Below, piece by piece: positions 1 through 9,774 of a stretch of DNA of 64,000 bases (position 1 is its first letter; each line of letters opens with the position of its first letter). Under the pieces are notes generated by a model. That model was not told the DNA's origin and ran no database searches. It worked only from the letters and a program-made list of their open reading frames with translations. Both the position numbers and the translations under genes were made by a program. Source of the stretch: Pedobacter terrae. GTDB lineage: Bacteria > Bacteroidota > Bacteroidia > Sphingobacteriales > Sphingobacteriaceae. The stretch covers positions 310,001-374,000 of the forward strand of contig NZ_FNCH01000002.1 in NCBI RefSeq assembly GCF_900100705.1, read 5' to 3'.

Positions 1-10
1 AAAAAACAAA

Positions 11-50
11 TAGATGTATTGTCAGATGTTACCATCTGACAATACATCTA
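11..50. repeat. Perfect 18-bp inverted repeat upstream of aroA
   Basis: Arms at 11-28 and 33-50 are exact reverse complements around a 4-nt loop, ending 19 nt before the aroA start. On the minus strand the hairpin runs into TTTGTTTTTT, as in an intrinsic terminator, but no minus-strand gene inside the window would need one. It may be a bidirectional terminator for a gene beyond the left edge, or an aroA leader hairpin. Confidence 0.6.
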
Positions 51-69
51 AGCATAAAACAGAATAAAA

Positions 70-1359
70 ATGTCTAAAAATGCCTTAGTTTCTTTTAATG
101 GAACCAAGAATATTAATACGGAAATCCAATTAACAGGCTCGAAAAGCGAATGCAACAGGGCACTGATTATTAGCGCTTTGAGCAAGAAGTTGGTTAAAGT
201 AGATAATTTATCGAATGCAGCTGATACGGTAACCTTAAATGGCATCCTAAACAAGTTGGGAATTGATAATAGTGAGTTGGGAGCAGACTCCAAACTGAAA
301 ACTGCAAACTCCGAACTGGTTGACGTTGGCCCTGCAGGAACCGCTATGCGATTCTTATCGGCTTATCTTTCCGCCAAGAACGGGAATTTCTTACTTACCG
401 GAACCGAGCGTATGAAACAACGCCCGATCGGTATTCTGGCTGAAGCATTAAAAACCATAGGCGCTGATATTTCTTATGCAGAAGCAGAAGGTTTCCCGCC
501 ATTGAATATTAATGGTCCGTTAAATCAAAAAACTGCCGAAGTTAAAATAAAAGGCGATATCAGCAGTCAATATATTTCGGCCTTGCTGATGATTGCCCCT
601 ATCCTGCCTCAAGGTTTAACTTTGGAAATTGAGGGCGAGCTTACCTCAAAACCATATGTGGATATGACCTTAGATATGCTTGCAGAAGTTGGCATCGAGC
701 ATCATTGGAATGGGAATTCCATTTCCATCGAACCACAGGCTTTTAAACCAGGTACCTTAGTTGTTGAACCCGATTGGAGTGCAGCGTCTTACTGGTATAG
801 CATTGCAGCTTTAGCTGATGAAGCAGAAATTAGTCTACCTGCCTTAAAGGAAAAAAGTTTACAGGGCGATAGTCAGATTAAAAATATCATGAAGATTTTT
901 GGTATTGCCACCAGCAAAACTGATAATGGAATTGCGATTAGCAACTTAGGCCTTTCTCTAGATACAAAGCAAGTTTTAGACTTAAAAACCTGTCCGGATT
1001 TAGCACAAACAATTATCGTTATTGCTGCAGCTTTAGGTAAAAACATGGCTTTTACAGGTTTAGAAACCTTAAAAATTAAAGAAACAGACCGTATTGCAGC
1101 CCTTCAGAACGAATTGGCCAAGATAGGCGTTACGCTAACTGAAAATAACCTGATTTATACGCTGAATACCGACAATCTTCATTTCCCGGATAAAATTACC
1201 ATTGCAACCTACGAAGACCACCGTATGGCCATGGCGTTTGCGCCACTTGCATTGTTGATCAAAGAAGTTGAAATTGAAGAAATGCAGGTAGTAGAAAAAT
1301 CTTATCCATATTACTGGGAAGATTTGAAAAAAGCGGGGTTTGAGGTGAAAGAGATTTGA
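70..1359 (+). CDS. aroA: 3-phosphoshikimate 1-carboxyvinyltransferase (EPSP synthase)
   Basis: Catalyses transfer of the enolpyruvyl group of PEP to shikimate-3-phosphate, the sixth step of the cytosolic shikimate pathway. Visible family marks are the N-terminal GSKSECNRALI segment (S3P/PEP binding), DVGPAGTAMRFL (the LxAGTAxRF-type PEP loop), an RPIGIL segment, KIKETDRI and YEDHRMAM near the C-terminus. The length of 429 aa is normal. The ATG at 70 gives a complete N-terminus. The next gene on the strand is aroC, which acts immediately after it in the pathway, 212 bp downstream. The family is secure from these motifs. Confidence 0.97.
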   Translation: MSKNALVSFNGTKNINTEIQLTGSKSECNRALIISALSKKLVKVDNLSNAADTVTLNGILNKLGIDNSELGADSKLKTANSELVDVGPAGTAMRFLSAYLSAKNGNFLLTGTERMKQRPIGILAEALKTIGADISYAEAEGFPPLNINGPLNQKTAEVKIKGDISSQYISALLMIAPILPQGLTLEIEGELTSKPYVDMTLDMLAEVGIEHHWNGNSISIEPQAFKPGTLVVEPDWSAASYWYSIAALADEAEISLPALKEKSLQGDSQIKNIMKIFGIATSKTDNGIAISNLGLSLDTKQVLDLKTCPDLAQTIIVIAAALGKNMAFTGLETLKIKETDRIAALQNELAKIGVTLTENNLIYTLNTDNLHFPDKITIATYEDHRMAMAFAPLALLIKEVEIEEMQVVEKSYPYYWEDLKKAGFEVKEI

Positions 1360-1571
1360 GATACCAGATGTGAGACATCAGATTTGAAGAGAATAAATCG
1401 TTGTGGAGACATCAGATTAATTAAGACAAATAAATAACAAGCTAACCAGATTTGAGAAAATTTTGAGGGCGAAAACTTCTCAAATCTAACCCCTAATAAT
1501 TTAAAAACTGAAGTTTAGATACGAATTGGTCCTTCTCAAATCTCCTATCTACCTTTTCTTATCTAATAAAT
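1360..1571. repeat. Short direct and inverted repeats between aroA and aroC
   Basis: This spacer contains GAGACATCAGATT twice and the motif ATTTGAGAA followed by two reverse-complement copies, TTCTCAAAT. These resemble simple intergenic repeats I associate with Pedobacter genomes. No ORF is apparent. Arms close to the aroC start could form alternative stems in the leader. Confidence 0.4.
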
Positions 1572-2669
1572 ATGGCAGGCAACTCATTCGGACAACTTTT
1601 TCGCATCACAACCTTTGGCGAATCTCACGGCGTGGCTATTGGTGTAATTATCGACGGCTGTCCGGCACAATTGAATATTGATCTGGATTTTATCCAGTCA
1701 GAACTGGACAAACGTAAACCAGGCCAATCCAAAATCACCACGCAAAGAAAAGAGAGCGATACCGTTCAGATTTTATCGGGTGTATTTGAAGGAAAAAGTA
1801 CCGGGACACCGATTGCCCTGTTAATCCCGAATGAAGATCAGCGTTCAAAAGATTATGGACATAATGTTGATGTTTACCGTCCTAGCCATGCCGATTATGT
1901 TTACGATGCAAAGTATGGAATCCGCGATCACCGGGGCGGAGGGCGTTCTTCTGCACGTGAAACTGCAGCCCGTGTAGCAGCCGGAGCCATTGCAAAATTG
2001 TTTTTAAAGCAACAGGGTATCGAAATTTTCGCTCATGTAACCTCAGTAGGAACGATTGAAGCGCCGAATTTAGAAAGCAATGATTTATCTGCCTTATTGC
2101 AAATCAGAGAAGAAAATATGGTGCGCTGTGCGGATCCGGCAACCGCTCATGAAATGATCGAATTTATCGATTCGGTTAGAAAAGATGGCGATACCGTTGG
2201 CGGAAAAATAGGCTGTATAATAAAAGGCTGTCCTGCAGGACTTGGCGAACCTGTTTTCGACAAACTGCATGCAGATTTAGGCAAAGCCATGCTCAGCATT
2301 AATGCCGTTCATGGTTTCGAATATGGCTCTGGTTTTGCCGGAAGCGAATTACGCGGATCGCAGCACAATGATATCCCGCAACCAAAAGCCGCAGATTCGA
2401 AAGTATTTAAAACCACTACCAATTATGCAGGCGGCATTTTAGGCGGTATTTCTAACGGAATGGATATTACCTTTAAGGTAGCGTTTAAACCTGTAGCAAC
2501 CATTATGCATAACCAACAAACCATCAATGCAGCTGGCGAAGCTTCAGAGATCAAAGGCAAAGGCCGGCATGACCCTTGTGTGGTACCTCGAGCAGTAGTC
2601 ATTGTTGAAGCCATGGCTGCACTGGTTTTAGCTGATCAGTTTTTAAGGAACAAAGCCAGTGTTATTTAA
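1572..2669 (+). CDS. aroC: Chorismate synthase
   Basis: Performs the last shikimate-pathway step, trans-elimination of phosphate from EPSP to give chorismate, using reduced FMN. The three family signatures are visible: [17 protein letters not shown] at the N-terminus, [20 protein letters not shown] in the middle and [19 protein letters not shown] near the C-terminus. The length of 365 aa is typical and the ATG start is canonical. It follows aroA on the same strand, so the two probably form a shikimate unit, although the 212-bp repeat-rich gap leaves co-transcription open. Confidence 0.98.
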   Translation: MAGNSFGQLFRITTFGESHGVAIGVIIDGCPAQLNIDLDFIQSELDKRKPGQSKITTQRKESDTVQILSGVFEGKSTGTPIALLIPNEDQRSKDYGHNVDVYRPSHADYVYDAKYGIRDHRGGGRSSARETAARVAAGAIAKLFLKQQGIEIFAHVTSVGTIEAPNLESNDLSALLQIREENMVRCADPATAHEMIEFIDSVRKDGDTVGGKIGCIIKGCPAGLGEPVFDKLHADLGKAMLSINAVHGFEYGSGFAGSELRGSQHNDIPQPKAADSKVFKTTTNYAGGILGGISNGMDITFKVAFKPVATIMHNQQTINAAGEASEIKGKGRHDPCVVPRAVVIVEAMAALVLADQFLRNKASVI

Positions 2670-2679
2670 TATTCCGCAA

Positions 2680-3288
2680 ATGAAAACCATCACCTTCGTA
2701 TTGCTATTGTTCAGTATAAATAGCTTTGCTCAAAGTTACGCTGAACAGATTGCAAAACACCGGGAAGCTTATAAACAGGATTTCATTAAAGACGAAAGAT
2801 CGCCGCTTAAGAAAAATGACCTGCAAAACCTTCGTTTTTATGATGCAGATAGCACTTATAGGCTTTCAGCCGAGATAGAACTATTAAAGAACGAAAAAGT
2901 TTTCAAAATGCCTACGTTTAATGGCTCCAGCAGCGATTACTATAAATATGCTCATGTAAACTTCGTTCTCCATCACGAGAAAATACAAATGACCTTGTAT
3001 AAAAGTGTTTCTTTAGCTAATAACCCAATTTATAAAAACCACCTGTTTTTGCCATTTACAGATGAAACCAACAATAAGGAGACTTATGGCGGCGGCAGGT
3101 ACATTGATCTGGATACAAAAGAAATTGTGGATAATCATATCGAAATCGATTTTAATAAAGCCTATAACCCCTACTGTGCCTACAGTGAAGGCTACCGCTG
3201 CCCCGTACCACCAGAAGAAAACGACTTACAATTGCCTATAAAAGCTGGAGAGAAATTATATACAGGAGAAAAAAAACACCAAAAATAA
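2680..3288 (+). CDS. Secreted DUF1684-like protein
   Basis: A protein of about 202 aa with a clear signal peptide (MKTITFVLLLFSINSFAQ), so exported. The mature part contains the segment GGGRYIDLDT followed by FNKAYNPYCAYSEGYRCPVP and PPEENDLQLPIKAGEK. This fits the DUF1684 family, whose members carry an NPYCAY-type motif near the C-terminus. No reaction can be assigned. I prefer the ATG at 2680 to an upstream GTG at 2659 because it gives a standard signal peptide. It starts 10 nt after the aroC stop and is likely co-transcribed with it. Confidence 0.8.
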   Translation: MKTITFVLLLFSINSFAQSYAEQIAKHREAYKQDFIKDERSPLKKNDLQNLRFYDADSTYRLSAEIELLKNEKVFKMPTFNGSSSDYYKYAHVNFVLHHEKIQMTLYKSVSLANNPIYKNHLFLPFTDETNNKETYGGGRYIDLDTKEIVDNHIEIDFNKAYNPYCAYSEGYRCPVPPEENDLQLPIKAGEKLYTGEKKHQK

Positions 3289-3403
3289 AGTTAACTTTAC
3301 GTTTTTAACAGCGCACTAGCCAAATTATATTATAATCCATTTTTAATGTAACTTTAACTGGAAATACTGTTCTATAAATAAATTTACATATCCTAATATC
3401 TAA

Positions 3404-4159
3404 ATGACGTACAGCTGTTTAATTGTTGATGATAATGAAATTGAAAGAGATGCCGTAGAAATGCATCTGAAAAAAATTCCATCATTAAATATTGTTGCTG
3501 TTTGTAGTAATGGCATAGAGGCCTCGCAAATTTTATCAACCACCTCCATAGATATTGTTTATTCTGATATTGATATGCCAGAACTTTCTGGTATGGATTT
3601 ATTAAAGAGTTTAAAAAAACAACCGTTATTTATCTTTATTACTTCATTTAGCGAATACGCAGCCGAAAGCTTTAACCTGGATGCGCTGGATTTTATTGTT
3701 AAGCCTGCAACTTTTGAACGTATATTAAAGGCCACCAACAAAGCAATAGAATATATTGAGTTAAGGAAACAGGTAAATAAACTCCCTGTAGAAAATTTAA
3801 ACATTGATGATAAAACAGATGACGATTATTTCTTTTTCAGAGAGACTAAAGGCATAACAAAGCTGAAATACAATGATGTGATTTACATAGAAAGTATGGG
3901 CGATTTTTCAAAACTCTTTACCCGTATGGATAAACATGTTATTTTAGTGAGCTTAAAAAATTTAGAAAAACAATTGCCTTCTAAAATTTTCTCCAGAGTG
4001 CATAAACAATACATTATTAACGTAAACCACATTGTAACTTTAACTAACCACGAGGTTCATTTGGAAAATAACTTTTTGGTTCCCATAAGTGCTTCTAACC
4101 GACAGGAATTATTGGAAAAGTCAATCGATAAGAAAATTCTGTCGAGATTTTTAAAATAA
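3404..4159 (+). CDS. LytTR-family response regulator
   Basis: A 251-aa two-component regulator. The receiver domain (about residues 3-120) has the acidic pocket VDDNE and phospho-acceptor D55 in YSDIDMPELSG. A LytTR DNA-binding domain follows (about 145-245), with the family-like stretches IYIESMGDFSKLF and FSRVHKQYIINVNHI. It ends one base from the stop of the convergent TPR histidine kinase, its probable partner, although cognate pairing is inferred from adjacency only. The convergent 3' ends leave no room for a terminator, so the transcripts probably overlap. Confidence 0.93.
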   Translation: MTYSCLIVDDNEIERDAVEMHLKKIPSLNIVAVCSNGIEASQILSTTSIDIVYSDIDMPELSGMDLLKSLKKQPLFIFITSFSEYAAESFNLDALDFIVKPATFERILKATNKAIEYIELRKQVNKLPVENLNIDDKTDDDYFFFRETKGITKLKYNDVIYIESMGDFSKLFTRMDKHVILVSLKNLEKQLPSKIFSRVHKQYIINVNHIVTLTNHEVHLENNFLVPISASNRQELLEKSIDKKILSRFLK

Positions 4160-4160
4160 G

Positions 4161-6476
4161 TTATTTCTTCAGGATTATTTTAAAAAAACTGCCAGCTGTG
4201 AGGTTAATGCCTGCACTGATCTCTCCATCCATTAAGCCAGTAAAGGTTCTGGAGAGCAATAAACCCAAGCCAGTTCCTTTCTCTTTATTGGTACCCAAAG
4301 TGCTCACCCCCACACCTGAATAACCCTGCTTATTAAAGTGCTCAATTTGTGCAGATGTTAAACCGATGCCCGTATCGGAAACTTTAATTTCAAGCGTATT
4401 TTCAATAGCAATTGCTCCAATGGTAATTGTACCGCCATCCGGTGTAAATTTAATGGCATTGCTAACGATATTTCGAATAACCAGCATAAACATATTAGAA
4501 TCTGCTTTGCAAAATGTTTTGGCTGGCACTAAATTTTGAATAGTCAGACTTTTTTCATCGGCATGATGCTGCAGAGAAAGAATAACTTCATTAATCAGTT
4601 CACAGATATCCAACGATTGTAGATATGGATTAAACCCTTGCATCTGGCTGGCTGCCCAATTCAGGAGGTTTTCCATCATGGTGGAGGTATAGGTAAGGTT
4701 GTTTTTTAGCGAAACCGCATACCGCTTTAACTTCTCTTGCTCAATGTTACCACCTTCCAGCAATTGCATAAAGGAAATCAACGAATTTACCGGGGTACGC
4801 ATATCGTGACTGACTACGCTAAATATACGGTCTTTAACCTTACTTAACTGCTCTAACTCCCGTTTTTGGTTATTGATGATAATATTCAGGCGCTTTGTTT
4901 TCCGCTGATTGTAAAATATAACTAGGGCAATAATCAGAATCAGTGCGGTAGCTATGGTAAGGAATAATTTAACACGACTATCAAATTTTATCTGTTGTAC
5001 CTGCTTACTGATCTGCTTATCCTTTACGCCGCTGGCTAGCTGAGCCTCAAACTTAGCTTTTGCAAATTTATTATCCTGAGCCAAACGCTGGATATCGAGG
5101 TCAGCTTTTGCTTTTTGAAAAGTTAACAGATCCAATGCTTTTTCCTTATCACTCAAGACCAACTGTTGCCTTTTAAGCTCAAGTTCCTGCTGCTGTCTTT
5201 TTAACTCGCCTTCTGTAAGCTTTTGTTTCAATAAATAATCGCGTTCTTTAAGGCCAAAATCGAGCTGTAATTGCCTTCTGGTAATTTCCTTTTCCTTTTC
5301 CTCATCAAAAATTTTATCTCTAACGGCAATATACTGCCTATAATAGGCTAACGATTTGTTATAATCTTTTAGTTTTTCATATACAGCACTCAAGCCTAAG
5401 GTAGATTGTTTTTCGATATCCAGCAGTTTATTGTCTTCTGCAATTTTCAAACTACTATTGAGTAATGTAATGGCATTTTCAAAATCATTTTCTTTTTGGT
5501 AAAAATTACCCAAAGCATATAAACTTGCAGCATAGGCTTCTCTATCCTCTCCTGATTTATTTAACTCAACCGATTTTTGATATGACTTTAACGCAATATC
5601 CTTTTGTCCGGTTGAGCTGTATAAGTCTCCAAGCTCTCTTTTAACCGTAGCAATTAAACCTAAATCTCCAATCGCTTCTGATACCTTTAATGATTTGTTG
5701 TAATAGGTTAATGCCAGTTTTAGTTTGTGGCTGGGCATTACATCCATCTCCATCAATTCACGATCCGAAGCCTCGAAATAATTATCTCCGATTAAGCTAT
5801 AAACAACTGCTGCCCCTCTGGAATTTTCACCGTCTTTAGTAAATATTTTTAGCGCCATGTTCATGTAAACCAATGCCTGACTTTGATTCCCTAAACGCTG
5901 ATAAATAGTAGAAATATTCGTATAACAACTTGCCAGGTCAACATCATTGCCCATTTTTTCGTAAATAGCAATCGCTTTCTGGTTTACTTCTAACGATTTA
6001 ACATAGTCAGGAATGCTGCCATATAAGGCACCGAGATTAAGGTAAGTTCCAGCTACCATATCCAAATTTCCTACCGAAGCATACTCAGTTACTGCATGTT
6101 GATAGTTTTCTTCCGCTTTTTGATATTCTGATCTTCCATGGTACATTAAGCCTCTCCGGTAATAGGCCAGGGCAGAAAATTTTTTCAGATTTTTTTCATG
6201 AGCAAGCTGAATGGTTTTGTCCACATATTCTTCCGCCTTTTCTACATTTTTCATCCTCATGTACTGGCGGTAAACCTCCGTCAATATCTTGATTTTAGTG
6301 GAATCTGATTTTAGATTCTTTTGATTTAAATTTAAAAGGCTATCGAGTTTTTTCTGTGGCGCACTTACCTGGCTAAAGCTGGCTGTGCAGAAAAATAAAA
6401 AAAAGAGAAATAGTATGCTTTTTCTAAAAAAACACACTTTACTAACTAACTGAACATTTACAAGATAGCCCATCAT
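4161..6476 (-). CDS. TPR-containing membrane sensor histidine kinase
   Basis: A 771-aa sensor. An N-terminal hydrophobic signal or anchor segment (about 19-35) precedes TPR units (about 65-390), a long coiled coil (about 395-500), one transmembrane helix (about 503-522), a HisKA domain with H557 in VVSHDMRTP, and a HATPase domain with an IRNIVSNAIKF N-box, DTGIGL and GTGLGL. The TPR region should lie in the periplasm and the catalytic part in the cytosol. It is convergent with the LytTR regulator, suggesting a kinase/regulator pair. The signal sensed cannot be predicted. Confidence 0.93.
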   Translation of the reverse strand: MMGYLVNVQLVSKVCFFRKSILFLFFLFFCTASFSQVSAPQKKLDSLLNLNQKNLKSDSTKIKILTEVYRQYMRMKNVEKAEEYVDKTIQLAHEKNLKKFSALAYYRRGLMYHGRSEYQKAEENYQHAVTEYASVGNLDMVAGTYLNLGALYGSIPDYVKSLEVNQKAIAIYEKMGNDVDLASCYTNISTIYQRLGNQSQALVYMNMALKIFTKDGENSRGAAVVYSLIGDNYFEASDRELMEMDVMPSHKLKLALTYYNKSLKVSEAIGDLGLIATVKRELGDLYSSTGQKDIALKSYQKSVELNKSGEDREAYAASLYALGNFYQKENDFENAITLLNSSLKIAEDNKLLDIEKQSTLGLSAVYEKLKDYNKSLAYYRQYIAVRDKIFDEEKEKEITRRQLQLDFGLKERDYLLKQKLTEGELKRQQQELELKRQQLVLSDKEKALDLLTFQKAKADLDIQRLAQDNKFAKAKFEAQLASGVKDKQISKQVQQIKFDSRVKLFLTIATALILIIALVIFYNQRKTKRLNIIINNQKRELEQLSKVKDRIFSVVSHDMRTPVNSLISFMQLLEGGNIEQEKLKRYAVSLKNNLTYTSTMMENLLNWAASQMQGFNPYLQSLDICELINEVILSLQHHADEKSLTIQNLVPAKTFCKADSNMFMLVIRNIVSNAIKFTPDGGTITIGAIAIENTLEIKVSDTGIGLTSAQIEHFNKQGYSGVGVSTLGTNKEKGTGLGLLLSRTFTGLMDGEISAGINLTAGSFFKIILKK

Positions 6477-6727
6477 TCCAGATCAAACTAATTATTTGCT
6501 TCTATCTGAAAAAGCCGCGAAAAATCTTGAAAAGATACAGTATTTTCTAATCGGAATGAGACAAAACATGCTGAAATAACAAAATAGAGTTTGGTTTATA
6601 AAAGTAAATAAAAAACTGATTAATAGTAACCATTTTTTTACATCTCATTAAAAACCCAGGTAAGATACTAATGATAATACCTTTATATCATTCCGGCCGC
6701 TAATTTTATGCCTATGCTACCGACTGA

Positions 6728-9157
6728 TTAAAAAATTGATGGGTATTTCATTGGATTTGCATCATGCATCATTTGGTAAATGGTTTCGATCACATCATCA
6801 ACAGATGGTTTACTAAAATAATCACCGTCTGATCCAAATGGCGGACGATGCGCTTTAGCCGTCAAAGTTTGGGGCTGACCATCTAAATGGAAATAACCTT
6901 TTTGCTCTTCCAATACCTTTTGAAGAATATATGCAGATGCTCCCCCAGGAACATCCTCGTCTACCACCAATAGTTTACTGGTTTTAGCAAGCGAATTTAC
7001 ACAAACCTGTGTGGTATCAAAAGGCAAGAGCGTTTGTGGATCTATAATTTCTACAGAAATACCCATTAAACTCAACTCTTCTGCTGCCTCCTGAACAATT
7101 CTTAAAGAAGAACCGTAAGATATAACGGTAACGTCAGTTCCTTCTTCTAAAACCTCTGCCCTGCCCAATGGTACAGTAAAATCGCCCGCATTATTTGGTA
7201 ATTTTTCTTTAAGCCTGTAACCATTTAAACACTCAATTACGATTGCAGGTTCATCAGCCCTGAAAAGGGTGTTGTACATTCCCGCAGCTTGGGTCATATT
7301 TCTTGGCACGCATAAATGTATTCCTCTTAAACTGCCTAAAATCATACTAATTGGCGAGCCTGAATGCCATACTCCTTCCAACCGATGACCTCGCGTACGC
7401 ACAATAACCGGCGCTTTTTGAATGCCTTTGGTGCGATAAGAAAGCGATGCTAAATCGTCGCTAAGTACATTTAATGCAAAAATTAAATAATCAAGATATT
7501 GTATCTCGGCAATCGGTTTTAAACCCCTCATGGCCAATCCAATACCCTGGCCGATGATAGTCATTTCTCTAATTCCAGTATCGGTAATCCTTAATTCACC
7601 ATATTTGGCCTGTAAACCTGCAAAACCTTGGTTTACGTCTCCGATATTTCCTAAATCTTCTCCAAAAGCAACCAAACGTGGATCGCGGGCGAAGTTTTCG
7701 TTAAAGCAGGCATTAAGCACTTCCCTACCGTCAACCATTTTCGATTGCTCATCATATACAGCATCAACTACTGCAATCATATCCGGACTTTCTTTACCGT
7801 TGGTATGCAGTTTAGAATTGTAACGGTCGTAATTAAACTTAGCTTGCTGCTTATACCATGCTAACAATTCATCGCGTTCCGGAGAATTAAAACCAGCAGA
7901 TAAACGTATGGATTTGCGTGCAGCAGCAAAAACCTCTCTACGTTGTGCATCGGCAGTTGAAGCCAGGTTTGCAGCAATTTTAGCCAGTTCAGGTTGATGT
8001 TTAGCTATACCGCCGATTAAATCAACCACTTGTTTTTGTTCTGGTTTAATGCTATCCAAAAACTCATTCCAGGCCTCTTTTTGTGCATTGCGTACAAAAA
8101 CCTTTGCATTTTTCTCCACGTCTGCAATTTCCTCTTCAGTTGCTATTGCAGAATCCAGCATCCAGGAGCGCATTTTCAGGATACAATCATGCTCAGTTTC
8201 CCACGATAAGCGGTCTTTTGATTTGTACCGTTCGTGCGAACCAGAGGTAGAATGACCCTGAGGTTGAGTAAGTTCGGTGACATGAATTAAAACAGGTACA
8301 TGTTCGTCTCTGCAAACATTTATGGCTTTTTCATATACCTCACATAAAGCCGGATAATCCCAGCCTTTTACCTTATAAATTTCGTAACCCAATTGATCGG
8401 CATTACGTTGAAAGCCTTTTAAAACTTCAGAAATATCTTCTTTAGTTGTTTGATACTTTGCGGGAACTGAAATACCATAGTTATCATCCCAAATAGAAAT
8501 GGCCATGGGTATCTGTAAAACACCAGCGGCATTAATAGCTTCGAAAAATACCCCTTCCGAGGTTGACGCATTACCAATGGTGCCAAAAGCAACCTCATTT
8601 CCATTTACAGAAAAGTGTTTTAAGTAATCGAGTTCTTTATTTTGTCTGAATAATTTAGAGGCATAAGCCAGACCTACCAAACGGGCCATCTGGCCACCTG
8701 TTGGCGAAATATCTGATGAGCAGTTTTTAATCTGCGTTAAATCGTTCCAGCTACCATCTTCATTTACAGACTTTGTTGCAAAATGGCAGTTCATCTGTCT
8801 TCCCCCCGAAAATGGATCAGCCCCTTCGGTCGGATTGGCATATAGCTGTGCAAAAAATTCTTTAATAGTAGCAATCCCTGTAGCAAAGGCAAACGTTTGA
8901 TCGCGGTAATAACCCGAGCGCCAATCACCATTTTTAAATGCTTTCGCCATGGCCAACTGCGGAACCTCTTTACCATCGCCGAAAATACCAAATTTAGCCT
9001 TCCCTGTTAATACTTCCCTACGCCCTAAAATACTGGCCTGCCTACTTTCGAAGGCCATTTTATAGTCGTTTATAACGATAGATTTAAAATCGTTAAAACT
9101 GAGTTCGGAAGCATCAATAGTTTTGGTCATCAATTTTTCATTCGGCATAGTAATCAA
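6728..9157 (-). CDS. 2-oxoacid (branched-chain type) dehydrogenase E1, fused alpha and beta subunits
   Basis: An 809-aa thiamine-diphosphate enzyme that decarboxylates branched-chain 2-oxoacids, or a related 2-oxoacid, and passes the acyl group to a lipoyl E2. Residues from about 1-410 form the alpha part, with SEGVFFEAINAAG and DDNYGISVP (TPP/magnesium region). Residues from about 470-809 form the beta part, with AFGEDLGNIGDVNQGFAGL, EIQYLDYL and VDEDVPGGASAYI. Two subunits fused in one chain is a common Bacteroidota arrangement. E2 and E3 are not in this window. In-frame ATGs at 9157, 9148 and 9130 are all possible starts. Substrate choice between branched-chain acids and pyruvate is not settled. 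Confidence 0.9.
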   Translation of the reverse strand: MITMPNEKLMTKTIDASELSFNDFKSIVINDYKMAFESRQASILGRREVLTGKAKFGIFGDGKEVPQLAMAKAFKNGDWRSGYYRDQTFAFATGIATIKEFFAQLYANPTEGADPFSGGRQMNCHFATKSVNEDGSWNDLTQIKNCSSDISPTGGQMARLVGLAYASKLFRQNKELDYLKHFSVNGNEVAFGTIGNASTSEGVFFEAINAAGVLQIPMAISIWDDNYGISVPAKYQTTKEDISEVLKGFQRNADQLGYEIYKVKGWDYPALCEVYEKAINVCRDEHVPVLIHVTELTQPQGHSTSGSHERYKSKDRLSWETEHDCILKMRSWMLDSAIATEEEIADVEKNAKVFVRNAQKEAWNEFLDSIKPEQKQVVDLIGGIAKHQPELAKIAANLASTADAQRREVFAAARKSIRLSAGFNSPERDELLAWYKQQAKFNYDRYNSKLHTNGKESPDMIAVVDAVYDEQSKMVDGREVLNACFNENFARDPRLVAFGEDLGNIGDVNQGFAGLQAKYGELRITDTGIREMTIIGQGIGLAMRGLKPIAEIQYLDYLIFALNVLSDDLASLSYRTKGIQKAPVIVRTRGHRLEGVWHSGSPISMILGSLRGIHLCVPRNMTQAAGMYNTLFRADEPAIVIECLNGYRLKEKLPNNAGDFTVPLGRAEVLEEGTDVTVISYGSSLRIVQEAAEELSLMGISVEIIDPQTLLPFDTTQVCVNSLAKTSKLLVVDEDVPGGASAYILQKVLEEQKGYFHLDGQPQTLTAKAHRPPFGSDGDYFSKPSVDDVIETIYQMMHDANPMKYPSIF

Positions 9158-9170
9158 AGATTGGTTGCGG

Positions 9171-9178
9171 CAAATATA
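9171..9178 (-). promoter_or_regulatory. Putative -7 box for the E1 gene
   Basis: TATATTTG on the minus strand matches the Bacteroidota -7 consensus TAnnTTTG and sits 13 nt before the first possible ATG of the E1 gene. No clear TTTG is present at -33, so this is a moderate call. Confidence 0.35.
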
Positions 9179-9253
9179 TGCAAAATTAAAAGCTTGCCTT
9201 TATCCTCCATTGTAAAATTATATATCGATTTGCAAAATATAATTGGAATAGTT

Positions 9254-9282
9254 TTTGTTTTACTTAGAAAACATTAAATTTG
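9254..9282 (+). promoter_or_regulatory. Bacteroidota-type promoter of the DUF1573 gene
   Basis: TTTG at 9254-9257 and TAAATTTG at 9275-9282, separated by 17 nt, match the -33 TTTG and -7 TAnnTTTG consensus of the Bacteroidota primary sigma factor. The box ends 37 nt before the ATG at 9320, giving a short leader. Confidence 0.6.
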
Positions 9283-9319
9283 TTTTAGAAATTTTAAAAA
9301 TAAAATATACCTCCATAAC

Positions 9320-9712
9320 ATGAAAAAGATCTTAGTATTATTCGCTTTTGTTTTAGGTTTAGGGCTTGCAGTAAACGCACAAACTAAACCTGCAGAGTTT
9401 AAATTTGAATCGGAAACGCACGATTTTGGTAAAATTGTTTTAAACAAACCTGTAACTTACGACTTTAAATACACTAATGTTGGCGAGGCGCCTTTGATTA
9501 TCACCAAAGCTGAGGCTAGCTGTGGATGTACAGTACCTAAATATACCTCTACTCCACTAAAAAAAGGTGAAACCGGTGTAATTTCTGTAACGTTTAATGC
9601 CGCTGCAGGCCCATCAACTTTTTCTAAAGCCGTAACCATTACTTCAAATGCTAAAACACCAATCAAAGTGCTTTACATTAAAGGTGAAACAGTTGCCGCA
9701 TCTTCAAAATAA
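9320..9712 (+). CDS. DUF1573 secreted protein
   Basis: A 130-aa protein with a signal peptide (to about residue 20, ending VNAQ) and one Ig-like DUF1573 domain. The family pattern is visible: ETHDFGKI, then FKYTNVGEAPLII, then ASCGCTVP, then KKGETGVISVTFNA. The domain is very common in the Bacteroidota periplasm or outer membrane and has no established biochemical role. It has its own well-matched promoter and a strong terminator, so it is a monocistronic unit, and the strength of both suggests good expression. Confidence 0.92.
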   Translation: MKKILVLFAFVLGLGLAVNAQTKPAEFKFESETHDFGKIVLNKPVTYDFKYTNVGEAPLIITKAEASCGCTVPKYTSTPLKKGETGVISVTFNAAAGPSTFSKAVTITSNAKTPIKVLYIKGETVAASSK

Positions 9713-9732
9713 TTTTTTAAACGATAATATTT

Positions 9733-9762
9733 AAAAAGTCCAGATTTTCATCTGGACTTTTT
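9733..9762. terminator. Bidirectional intrinsic terminator after the DUF1573 gene
   Basis: AAAAAGTCCAGA (9733-9744) pairs perfectly with TCTGGACTTTTT (9751-9762) around a 6-nt loop. The T-run ends transcription of the DUF1573 gene on the plus strand, and the A-run mirrors it on the other strand. Confidence 0.9.
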
Positions 9763-9774
9763 TATTTTTGTGCC

